DNA from: Dicyema japonicum
Lineage: Eukaryota > Dicyemida > Rhombozoa > Dicyemidae
NCBI GenBank assembly: GCA_011109175.1
Contig: RDEW01000002.1
Coordinates: 206,579 to 270,578, forward strand
Direction: 5' to 3'
Length of the DNA: 64,000 bases
Below, piece after piece: positions 54,218-64,000 of this stretch (position 1 is the first letter of the stretch; every line of letters begins with the position of its first letter). The position numbers and the translations under genes are program-made. A model generated the notes under the pieces. The model worked only from the letters and a program-made list of their open reading frames with translations, made no database searches and was not told the origin of the DNA.

Positions 54218-54225
54218 CTATAGAT

Positions 54226-55270
54226 GGAGAGTACCAGATCGGACGATAAATAACTTATTGATGAATGATTCGGAACTTTTAGATATTTTATGAAACTAAA
54301 AACTCTGGACATATCTTCAAGAACCAAAGATTTTGCTGGATGACTTCTTGTAAAATATGAAAACATCTTGCATGGGACGTGGTATGTGATGCTTCTCCTA
54401 CTTCAATTTAGCACTAACACCTGAAATTCTCAAATAAATAAACGAGAAACTATTTGAAAGGCAGTTAATCTTAAAGAATGTGATAATTTGACATTCGTTG
54501 AGAACACGAAGAAAAACGGACAACTGAGTATAAAGATGGCTGATTGGCTTATTCCATAATCATGAACGCAGCTTTCTATTGATTCGAACAGCATAGGAAG
54601 AGTTTTTCTGGATTTCCCAAGATCGTCTCAAACAGTTGAAGAGGAAAAGTTTTACAAATACGATCTCTCTTTGCAAAAGACCACTCGTTTTTTATGACGC
54701 CCAAGTAAAAATTATCCCTATGGAATGACGCTTTAAGGAATTGTTAAAAATTATTTCGAAAATTATATCGATAAGTTGTCGGTAGAAGAGAGAGTGAAGG
54801 CAAAAACCCTTTCATCTGTGCTTAAAAGTATGATCACCGAACAAGACATATGATTAAAATCCCGAAGGATGAATACATCTTTTCTAACAATCTTGTGTAG
54901 CTGACATGTGATTATTGAGACACTACATGTGGGTAGAGGAGTAATTATTATGTAAGAAAAAAAATCAAAATGATCAAACTGTAATAATTGAATGTCTGCT
55001 TCTGCTTACATCTGTAAGAGAAATCTTTTGAACAGATACTCGGTTTCCCGAAAATCGTATCTCGTTTTCGATATCATAGACCCAATGACCTTAGAAAAAA
55101 GACTCCCTTGGACCGAAGACTATGCTCACCTCGACGACAACGGGATGTACATAGAATCTGGTAAAGAGACTATCATATTTTCATATTCTCGAATATTTGA
55201 GTAGCCTCCCCAGTTTTCAATTTCAGAGTTTAAAGTTTTGACAGAGAAAAGGTGTCTGTATTTAATAAAG
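54226..55270 (+). pseudogene. Family P copy 2, part right of the hAT interval
   Basis: Readable: IDSNSIGRVFLDFPRSSQTV, EEEKFYKYDLSLQKTTRFL (54580-54690), FYDAQVKIIPME, NYIDKLSVEERVKAKTLSSV, LKSMITEQDI (54760-54850). The final open frame 54992-55204 contains KSYLVFDIIDPMTLEKRLPW, EDYAHLDDNGMYIES and the end SYSRIFE. It matches copy 1 (38530-39300) in both coding and spacer parts. Frames need joins that I could not fully place. Protein family unknown. Confidence 0.5.
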
Positions 55271-55274
55271 CTCG

Positions 55275-55924
55275 TAACAGTTTTTTATATACCTAATTCT
55301 GGCACTTGAAAATAGTAAAGACGATTTAAATAATATTTTACCACTTTGGAAGCTTCTCAGTGATAACTTTGTTATATCTTCACTTCTTGAACATTACGTG
55401 TCCTTATAATAATTAGACATCAGATCTACAAATTGGTTAGAATCCTTTGATATTCAGCTCAATTCAAGTTCAGCGTTCGATCATTACATAAAATATAGTC
55501 AACGAATATAATTAAAAATATTTTCTATTGATGTCGTTCCTTGTATAGTAATAGTGCGACTAATTTCACATATCACAGTTTTTACCATTTTTATATGAAT
55601 TTTTGAAAGATTAACGTCCCTTCATTTACATCTTTTATTGATCTCCCTGGGTAATCTCGCTGTCAAATCGAAAATAAATATCTTTACCTTTCATAATACC
55701 ACGTGACACAATGGACGTCTCGATAAGTTCGGTTGTGTCTGAGGGAAAATTACATGAATTTTTGAAAGAAAATCTCTGGTGGTATAAATCCCGATTTTTT
55801 AATTATGAATTTTTTAATTGTGATATATTTTCAAATAAATTTATTTTAAATAATTTATAAATAAATTTAGTTTAAATAATAATAACAGATCGTGCGACTT
55901 TTTGATGCGACCCGCTAAAAATTT
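55275..55924. other. No recognisable gene
   Basis: AT-rich spacer. Confidence 0.45.
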
Positions 55925-56245
55925 AAGTTATTAACCCCGGATACATCGAGAATGAAGTTAAAGTAAACAACTTATTAAGTTTATCCAGTTTCCACTTCTA
56001 CAGAAACAGAGTCCATCCGGAATCAATATGAAGGGTAGAACATGTCCATATTTTCAGTTGTGAAAACCCCTCCAGTGGAGTGTGGGAGAGCAAATGATCA
56101 TTTTTCGTGCCAGTTAGGCATTGGGCGCCACCTAGACAGGTGTTCATTTGACGCCACTCTAATAGGAAGAGAGAGGAGGAACAGACAAGCAGAAAACTTG
56201 TATCAATTTAGACACGCAGCACCACAGGCTAAAAATAAGAGAATA
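55925..56245 (-). mobile_element. SINE-2 copy 4
   Basis: From 'ttattaaccccggataca' to 'caatttagacacgcagcacc', with the diagnostic 'cccctccagtggagtg', 'gcaaatgatca' and 'gacgccactctaataggaag' blocks. Same orientation as the other three copies. Confidence 0.77.
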
Positions 56246-56249
56246 TAAA

Positions 56250-56754
56250 GAGAATTATTATCTTATGGTTTTATTCAAAATCCAAAGGATCCACTAAAAC
56301 CTTGTTTTTGCAATGTGGTACGTATTTTTACAACTAAGAGATTAAGCCATTTTGCTTATTAGAATACTCAAAACGAAAGCATACTCAATCACTAGGAATA
56401 GAAATTGAATTCGTCACTAAGAAAAAAATGAAACCAAAAACTATTAAAAAGGAAAAAACTTATTCCATTAATACCTACAAGTTTTCTAACTATTTAGTGC
56501 TTTTGTTGGATAAGCGAAATCTTAAAACTCATAATGAGGTCAGATTTTCCTAAAAACCAAGACGAGAAAAAGATGTTTGAGGATATTCCTGTAAGGGCCA
56601 GAAATTGCATCAATTGACTAATTTTTCTGGAATCCTTAAAAATCCTTGTTATGAAGAGAGAGTTGAAAATCAGATATCTTTGATAATGCTTATATTCATC
56701 ATTTATTAACAATCTTCATGTCCACTACCCCTTATTCGTCATTTCTTAATTTAA
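56250..56754. other. No recognisable gene
   Basis: A 72-codon - strand frame (56712-56494) has no motif. Confidence 0.4.
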
Positions 56755-56955
56755 TTGAGAATTGTGGTCGAGAAAACTGGACGAATAAGTGAAAAATCGC
56801 TTCGCTTCCTAAGAAACTTGGACGCCTAGCTACACTAAAAAGTCACGCAGCACGTGAAATTCGGTGGCTTTTCAAGTTGATCTCTGTTGCAATCATAAGA
56901 GACAACACCACGTCGATATTAATCGGCGGGGAATACCTTTGATGGATGGCTGTAT
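56755..56955 (+). mobile_element. Family-X fragment, subfamily 2
   Basis: IVVEKTGRISEKSLRFLRNL and the following text match 47055-47245 ('ctgttgcaatc.t.agag.caac' and 'gtcgatatt..tcggcgggg'). Confidence 0.65.
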
Positions 56956-56959
56956 TAAT

Positions 56960-57745
56960 TATTAATTGTTACTTTTAAATAAATCAATTAATTTAAAAAA
57001 ATTGAGAATTTATTCAGCACGCGGAAAACTTTATGATTCTAGTCAATTACATAGTTAGGTGGTAACAATACTTTTGAAACGTTATATTTTCTCTATCTTA
57101 ACTTTACTACATCTTAACAAAATAATAGGCCAGGTTTATTATATTACTTCATTACGCCGCGGTACACAATGTGCAAACTCTAATCACCATCTCATTCATC
57201 AAAGCAGATTGCATGGAGCTGATCTTCAGTTTCTATTCATTTTAAGTAACAAAACTTCGAGAGGTGAAAATATAAACATATCATCATTCAGTGTTTTCCT
57301 TGCATAATCTTAAACTGAAATATCTTTGAACGTGCAAAGTAATGTTTCGCGATGATTAAGCATTCTATTTCTCCGATAACAGATTTTATCTTAAACATGG
57401 CAAATCAAGGCTTACAAAAATGGAGTATTTCTTCTTTATGTGTCTGATAGAAAAATTCAAGACTCCAGAAATCCCCAACGGATTAATTATGTGACTGGAT
57501 AAAAACTAAGTAAATTTTATCCATCAGTTTCTAATGTTGATAATATTAAATGACCTCACTCAGAAGCCGTGGTGACCACGAAACGCAATACCCAATCCAG
57601 TCGGTCTAATAGCGATTATTAAGAATACTTTCATGTGGAATAATCTAGTTATGTAACAATCGTTAATTTCATGATTTATGGAAATAAGTCCATCTCTATT
57701 CTTTGTTGTGTTCTAAATAAATAATCGATAGTACGTAACAAAGTT
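56960..57745. other. Possible short secreted ORF, otherwise unassigned
   Basis: A frame from about 57062 to 57304 has a hydrophobic N-terminus (KRYIFSILTLLHLNKIIG) followed by QVYYITSLRRGTQCANSN with NKT and NIS sites. It lacks an ATG in frame, so a first exon would be needed; chance cannot be excluded. Confidence 0.3.
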
Positions 57746-57749
57746 ATGA

Positions 57750-58335
57750 GCCGTATGCGAGAGCCTTAGCACTTTCAAGAGAGCCTTATATTTATAGCCC
57801 CGCATGTGCAGTAAAAAATATGGGAAAAGTTAGTTTGTTCCAGGATTTTCTGTTTTTAGCCAGATCCCTAGGTGTGTCCAGGTCGTCAGAAAATGCCAAT
57901 GTTTTCTTTACGGTTTTCAGATCGCCTTGTAAAACGACAGTGAAAGTTGTTCTTGGTCTTCCACAAAAGCGTTTTACATGGGAAGAGTAGTAATCTTCCA
58001 TGGCAATATTCGGGGGGATGATGGGTCCAACTTCAGGACGTGTCCAAAAAGTTACCAACAAAAACTAATGATCTCGAACATATTGTTGTACAGTCACACT
58101 TATTGTACAGTCTTTTCCGCGAGATCTTGGATGGCCAGAACATTCCAGTTATGTTTTTTAGATGATTCCTGTGAAACGTGTCTAGCCTCTTCAATTCCTC
58201 TTCTGAGGTTTCCCTCTGCCCATGAAGGGCATTTCTTTTGTAATAGTATTTTTCGTTAAGTTTTTTTGTATGGATTTCTTTTAACTCCTTTGCTAGTTTT
58301 GTATGTATCGTCAGATCCCATAGTAGTCATCTCTC
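57750..58335 (-). mobile_element. LINE (RTE/CR1-like) second copy, 3' end
   Basis: On the - strand: HVSQESSKKHNWNVLAIQDL, FGHVLKLDPSSP in one frame, IAMEDYYSSHVKRFCGRPRT, and DLAKNRKSWNKLTFPIFF, with the 3' tail 'gggctataaatataaggctctcttgaaa' (57770-57798). It parallels 11520-11970. Confidence 0.75.
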
Positions 58336-58339
58336 GCGT

Positions 58340-59555
58340 GCCGAGGTACTGGCTTGCTGATTCGTTTATTATATTCTTTGTGCGATCCCCTTTAGTAATT
58401 TTGAGTGTATCTGGATGAGAGATCAGTTTTTCCGTTTCGTATCAATTTCTTGTATTCTCATTATTATTGTTTGTAATGTTTTTATATTTCTTATGTTTGA
58501 TACCATGTTTTGCCAGATTGAAGGTATAAATACCATTCTGTGATCGCTGACAGTTGTTGAACCTTCGAATGTGCGTGCGTTTATAAAAGATTTAAAATTT
58601 TAAAGAAAATTTAGATTTAATAAGATTCGAAAATTAAAATTGTTATGATTTTTTAAATTTTTAAATAATCTTATTTTTTGCTTGAGGTGGTGACGTGGTT
58701 CTTAAAAACTATGTCTGGAAAACACCGAATTCATGGACTAGACTTCTCTCTCTTAACGTCCAATGTCATGGAGCTCAGGAACCAATTCAGACAGCCGACC
58801 AAAATTTTTATAAAAAACGAGAAGCGCAGAAATTTCGTACGAGATTTTGGTGACTTTTTAGACATTTACTTCGTCTGAAACTGATGACCCTGGCGAATGT
58901 GGCCATTGAGGACTGCTTTGTTCTGAACGCTCCGCGTTTCTTGTCGCCCGATGTCATGACCTCAAGAACAGGGAAGACTTCTACAGACTTCAGGACATGG
59001 CTAAAAGTCATCAGTGATGGAAGAAGTTAACAACTAGTTTGATGACTAAATGATCAACCCGCATGCTCCTTTACTAATAATTCAACTCCTACATGAACTG
59101 CTGAGACGTGCGAGGAGGAAAATTATATGGAGAAAACAGGTAAAACTGATAGTTATAAGCACGGCACACATGGATCCCTATGAATTTATATGCTTATGGA
59201 TAATGCGGGAGTGCATTCAACCAACTAACTGACATTCCACATCTCATTTGTGGCTCAACCTCGTTTACAGCCAAGACGTATTATTATTTAGCCTTGAGTT
59301 ATGACATGCGTGAAGATTTGATGGACCAAAGAAATTATCACTAGCGATTTTTTTGACTTTATAATTCCGAAATTTTTACCTAAAAAATTGATAACTTATC
59401 ACATATTTTGATATCTTATAGACTAGAAATTGACTCGTCAAAAATGATATAACCCCTTTGTATTATGGATAGAAAGCAATTCCTCCACAATCTTTGACAA
59501 AATGCACATATGAAAGTAATAAGGATTCATTTTTACCCCAAGATCACCGGATTAG
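58340..59555. other. Unassigned; possible coding patch 58690-59030
   Basis: Open stretches (LTSNVMELRNQFRQPTKIF at 58755-58812; EDCFVLNAPRFLSPDVMTSR at 58907-58966) look non-random, but I can neither name them nor join them by convincing tiny introns. Confidence 0.3.
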
Positions 59556-59559
59556 AAAA

Positions 59560-59965
59560 AGTTAATTATTAAGTGATCCGGTTTTCCGGTTCTGGCTATC
59601 TTTCGGGTCCTCTAAAATCCAACAGAATTGGTAATACGGGGACGGTCTCATTCTCCATAGATTCCTTGCATTTTCTAGATAGTCAGATATAGCGGACAGC
59701 CGGTTTTCATCGCCCACTGTAGAAATGACTTTACTCTCCACCATAGATGTTCTTTAACATTCAATACGTATTTACATTTTTTGTTAATTATTTCCAAGGC
59801 AGCAAGTTGTGCAGATTTTAATTTTTGAGACGACGATTCAGAAATTATCGAGCTCCAGAAAGGACATGCGTATTCGATTACTGGCAGTATGTATTGTCTG
59901 AAATTTTCTGTAGTAAGAAGGTGATCGAGACAAAATTTTAAATATGTTGGTCCTCCTCATGACCT
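59560..59965 (-). mobile_element. LINE post-RT fragment (Jockey/CR1-like)
   Basis: On the - strand: VMRRTNIFKIL, then YILPVIEYACPFWSSIISES and KLKSAQLAALEIINKK. This is the Y-x-LP-h-x-Y-x-x-P-x-W...Q-x-x-A-x-x-II pattern that follows the RT domain in many LINEs. Shifted frames. Confidence 0.6.
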
Positions 59966-59969
59966 TGGT

Positions 59970-62900
59970 AATAACGTCAATAAGTATTCATTTGGTAAAA
60001 GTATTGACTCATTTAGCTGTAATTCAATATTTTTCAATATAAACAAATATTACTTCCCACGTCGAATATCCTATCATCGATTCGCCTCTGTATTTTTGAT
60101 TGAAATAGACTATAATAGTCTGAAGTTGGTGCATTGCTGTTGTGAAAAAAGTCGAATTGATGGTATTACAAATTATTTCTTAATTTGTGTGGCTTGTCTG
60201 ATATGCTGATTAATAAAGCGACAAGATGCGAAACATAATCATCTCCGCAAATGGAAATATTTTCTCCACCCACGATGGGTTTTGTTTTTCTCATAAAATC
60301 GCGTGAACTTTCTCATAATTTTCTCAATGGCTGTTCTAAGACACTTAAAAGATCTCACTTCATTTGATGCGCATGAATCGAACTTTTATGTATACCTAAC
60401 TGAGCAAGAGGTTAATCAAGTGATATCTCGGAAAACTCCCTCCAGGAGACAAATGAAAAATAGTAGCAAGTGTATTTTCTCTTTAAACCGTTTACACACA
60501 GCACTTCCTTATTCAAAACTTTAGGTTTCCAATGTTTCCTGAATCAATCACTCCATCTACTTTACGCAAAGTAAAAGGGTAGCTTGCATCCATCATAAAG
60601 TTGAGACTTCCTACAGTAGATACGCCTCCACTTCAACCTTCAGATCAATTATCTACTTGAGTGACAAAACATTCCCATGTCAAGTAGGCTGAATACTAGC
60701 AGCCATTAATCTTAAAAGTAAATAAAATATGCAAAAGATAATCAAATTAGACTACTAAATACCACAAAGTAAATCGATGAAGCTAGCTAATTAAGTTTAT
60801 CGTCAAGAATGGCGTATCTCCCACCTTTCCTAGAATGTACGACAGATCGCAATTGCTGTGATAATCAAAGAATATTTACCATGGAAATCCGTCGTCGTAG
60901 AATGAACGCAGTAATGGTGACTAAAAGCACACAGAGACAAACATAATTAAAATAGTCTTTTCACGTGACAATTCCTTCATTTTTTCTAATTTTAAATTTA
61001 ACTACAACCGATTTCCACAAATTTTGGGTCATTGTCGACTAAAATAATCAGAAAAGATCAAACCGACAGTTTCATCTTTATTTCCTATATGTGGTACACT
61101 TTCATCCCCTCCTTTTGGCTGTACTGGCACATCTAACTTATCTTAGCCCCGATAACCTTCCTTGGAGTCAGTCGGCTCATCATTCGACTCTACAATAAAA
61201 CCAATTCACAGCACCTTTTTTGAGAGTAGACACATCGGGATGGCCTAAAATAAATATTATGTCCAACTAGGTTGTGGTTTCGCTGCTTCACTGACTAGAA
61301 GATAAAAGAACAAGAAACCTGTATTGTTTGAATTTTGCGGTTGATTACGCAAACCGGAAGAATCTAAATATGATTTTTAGGAGAACTAGTTGGATGGTTC
61401 ACGTCTTTTACGACAGTTTCCTCGACTAAATTGAATTTTTATTAAAAATAAATTAATTTTATTTAAATTTAAATAAATTTAAAAACCCAAAATCAATTAT
61501 TTAAATTATTTTTTGTTAATAATAAAATTAAATAACTGACCTGATGTTTGATTTACATTGGTTAGAGTATTTGCTGATTGAATTGTGATGAGGATTGATA
61601 CTGCAAAAGTTGAAAAATTAAAGTACATAAGAAAGGCAACAGCATTCCAATAAGACACTTGATTCAAAATTTTATTTAAATTTTTAAAATTATTTAATTA
61701 AATAAATATTAATAAATAAACTTAGTAAATATTCAAATTAATTTAATCACATTCTTTAAAATGGTCACTTAACATAAGCATGAAACCTAGGTTTCATTTA
61801 AACTTTATCTATGGTCCAAACCAACTTGCAGGACGGTCATACGATCAAGGGTGAATTGGAGAGGTGATTGATTCAGAAATGAATAGAGAGTGAAAAGCTT
61901 AGTCGGCTAATTCTTCCAACAAAGAGTGTTTAATCAATACAACATGTTACTTGAGATTATCGATATTGAATTTTCATCTTAACTTGTATAGATTTATTAT
62001 TACCTGTTTGCTATTCGTGAAACACAAATTAACTAAAACATTTTAATAAAAAAATTAAATTTAAAGAATAATTTTTTTAACAAATAAAAAATTAAATTAA
62101 GTAAAATTAATTTAATTTCTCCATCCAATGTGCCACAAAATACTTCTCTTGCAGTCTCCACGTGGATTTCTTCATTGTTGAACCTTAGGAAAATATCTAT
62201 AATACATTGGTCATTTTATTTCCAAACAAGTAGAAACTTGTTTTCCGGTTTTGAACTTGAAAACTTAATGTGACTTTCATCTTTAGGACATAGCGGAGTT
62301 TCAAACCTCTACTTTCCAAACAGACTACTTGATTCAGGTTACCTTAAGTCTAAACATTCTGACGAATCATGAAAACTTTATTGAATCCTTCTGAGATGAA
62401 TTTTTATCCTCATAAAGGGGAAACAACTCCACTAAGCCGTTTCGATTTAACATTGAGTACCCCCATTGGATTTTTCATTATTAACTACTTTCATGCAAAA
62501 AAACTGAACTAGAGTAACCTTATACCATTTTCGACAAAGTTTTAGATAATGCCATTATTAGTGAAATATTTATATACTCCCTTAACAACAACAAATGTAA
62601 ATGTTTTTAGGTCACAACGTATTTAGATTTAAATACAGTTTTCGCTAACCAACCCTTCAGCCCTTGTTATTGAGGGTGTCTTGGTTTTATGAATATCCTT
62701 TATCCCCAATCACATAATAATCTTGAAAATTCAGAGTTACAAAACTTTTTGCATTTTCCGTATGTAAGGTTTCAGGTGACCCAACTGAATAAAACATGTC
62801 TTCAAAAGCATACTTATATTTTGAGAAGTTTTTCTCATTAGTAGAAATGAATATGCAAATTTTGAGTAACGAGCTATTACATTAATGATCCATTTATATT

Positions 62901-62985
62901 TTTTATTATAAGAATAATATCTCCAAAGATCTATACAATTCGCAATAAATCTTTCGAATTTTTGTAAACGGTAAACATTTGAATA
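59970..62985. other. No recognisable gene
   Basis: Three kb of AT-rich sequence. The frame 60303-60524 has no motif. No RNA gene or recurring repeat recognised. Confidence 0.5.
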
Positions 62986-62987
62986 TC

Positions 62988-63222
62988 CTCACCTCTTCTA
63001 TTTTCAACCCTTTTTACGCTTATTCAATTTATTGACTCAAAATAATTTTTTTTGTTTTTTGAGGGAACAAGAGATAGATCCTCGACCTCTTCTACTTTCA
63101 ACGCTTTTCACATTTAATCGCTTTATTGACTCAAAATAAATTTTTTTGTTTTTTGAGAGAACAAGGGACCGATCCTCGACCTCTTCTATCTTCAACGCTT
63201 TTCACGCTTAATCGATTGATGG
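62988..63222. repeat. Tandem repeat, about 93-bp unit, 2.5 copies
   Basis: Units start at about 62988, 63080 and 63174 with 'cctc.acctcttcta.tttcaa'. Each contains 'attgactcaaaataa', a T-rich run and 'gggaacaag' or 'gagaacaag'. The units have diverged by several substitutions. No coding sense seen. Confidence 0.85.
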
Positions 63223-63224
63223 AT

Positions 63225-63579
63225 AAATTGACCGATCCCTCGTAGCAAAACTTAGAAATTGTTAATATTTTCAAATGCTAAATTTGTTATATCAACCCGG
63301 AGAGTATACACCCGGACGCTATGACATACGACAATTATTAATCAGTCAACTTCAACCAAGTATTACAAGTAGGAACTGAGCACCGATTTAAAGTTACCCC
63401 GGGTGGAGAATATAGAATTGCACATAATTGTTATTTTCTATAAAATATTGTGAAATTGGTTCTGTTAAGCTGTTTAGTACAACCTATAAACTACTCCTTG
63501 TTCCCATCTGATCCTTACATTTTTATTACCGCTTAGAGCAGAAGAGACATATAAAAAAAAATTAGAGCTCTTATCTCTA
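63225..63579. other. No recognisable gene
   Basis: Spacer with nothing assignable. Confidence 0.4.
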
Positions 63580-64000
63580 AATCATTTTTCATTTTCAATT
63601 ACATTATTATTATTTTTATTTAACCAGAAGAAAAAAAAAAAAAATTTACAATCAAACACAATAAACTTTAACTTAACAAAAATAGAGAACAAAAGTATAA
63701 AATTAATGACTTTTTTGCTGTGTTTATTTTTAATAATTTTATTGCTAATTGCAATACGAATGTCATGTTTTTGATTCAGCCGATTTCTGTATTTATTTTC
63801 AATTTCCAAAAGAAAGATAGTTCCGCCAACCTTGCACATTTTTCCTTCCAACCATAAGGGAATTGGCATACGAGGACTTTTCCCGTAAGCAAGCTTTAGA
63901 GCAAAATTTCGCGTTTTCTCAATTTCGTATTTTAGCATGTTCCATAAAATTACCTCCCTCGTCAATTAGGAGGCCAAGATATTTCATAGTGTTCTTCCGA
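63580..64000 (-). mobile_element. LINE RT C-terminal fragment running off the window
   Basis: On the - strand from the window edge: TMKYLGLLIDEGGNF (RT motif E, KYLG-x-x-ID), then in a shifted frame a 127-codon ORF with NFALKLAYGKSPRMPIPLW, GTIFLLEIENKYRNRL and a Lys/Asn-rich end in AT-rich sequence. It resembles the C-terminal region at 30300-30400 (YAIKLAYG). Only the 3' part is inside the window. Confidence 0.62.

Noticed and set aside
63582-63700. The 3' part of the 127-codon ORF (Phe/Asn/Lys-rich end) as protein
   Set aside because: It is translation of homopolymer AT sequence after the LINE 3' end.

Overview
This window looks like AT-rich nuclear DNA of a small, intron-rich metazoan, and a dicyemid (Dicyema-like) mesozoan is my best guess. 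The main evidence is that the recognisable cellular genes are cut by spliceosomal-type introns of only 22-28 nt (one of 95 nt). Removing them restores conserved protein families in frame. Introns this short are known from dicyemids. The repeats (hAT, pogo/Tigger, integrase-type DNA transposons, several LINE clades, tRNA-derived SINEs) also fit an animal. The organism call is inference; the introns are read from the sequence.

Cellular genes: 2,3-BPG-dependent phosphoglycerate mutase (2572-3446) and hexokinase (4730-6420) lie side by side on the + strand, giving two glycolytic genes within 4 kb. A PIR-1/DUSP11- or capping-type RNA 5'-triphosphatase lies at 27048-27719, and a tRNA-Ser(AGA) at 12747-12829. 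A family of signal-peptide, N-glycosylated, single-pass membrane proteins (A 15956, B 37325, C 42760 on +; two diverged tandem relatives near 51 kb on -) shares intron positions. Its members sit on segmental duplications. A second unassigned paralogue family (P) is at 38.3-39.3 kb and 44.5/54.2-55.2 kb.

Mobile DNA fills most of the rest. The outstanding item is a 2.0-kb transposon at 23766-25772 with 43-bp terminal inverted repeats, a 5-bp target duplication and a retroviral-type integrase (DDE) gene. That gene reads as one intact 427-residue frame once six introns of 24-40 nt are removed. It is inserted in a LINE ORF1 relic that resumes in frame on the far side. Other elements are: a 9.6-kb interval bounded by hAT ends with a perfect 8-bp duplication (44573-54217) holding nested elements; two small hAT elements with perfect 8-bp duplications; about 15 fragments of one RT family with a C-terminal zinc-finger plus nuclease-like module ('family X'); R4/Dong-like LINEs with a restriction-like endonuclease; a LINE with a 2A-like peptide; an RTE/CR1-like LINE whose 3' tail is shared with a tRNA-derived SINE; and a second SINE family with four copies.

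The cellular genes show isolated 1-nt frame breaks, several in homopolymer runs (PGAM 1, hexokinase 2, triphosphatase 1, and single A-run slips in genes A and C). These may be base-calling errors rather than inactivation. Large parts (1-1.8 kb, 3.4-4.7 kb, 9.5-11.4 kb, 21.5-23 kb, 56.9-57.7 kb, 60-63.5 kb) hold nothing I can assign.
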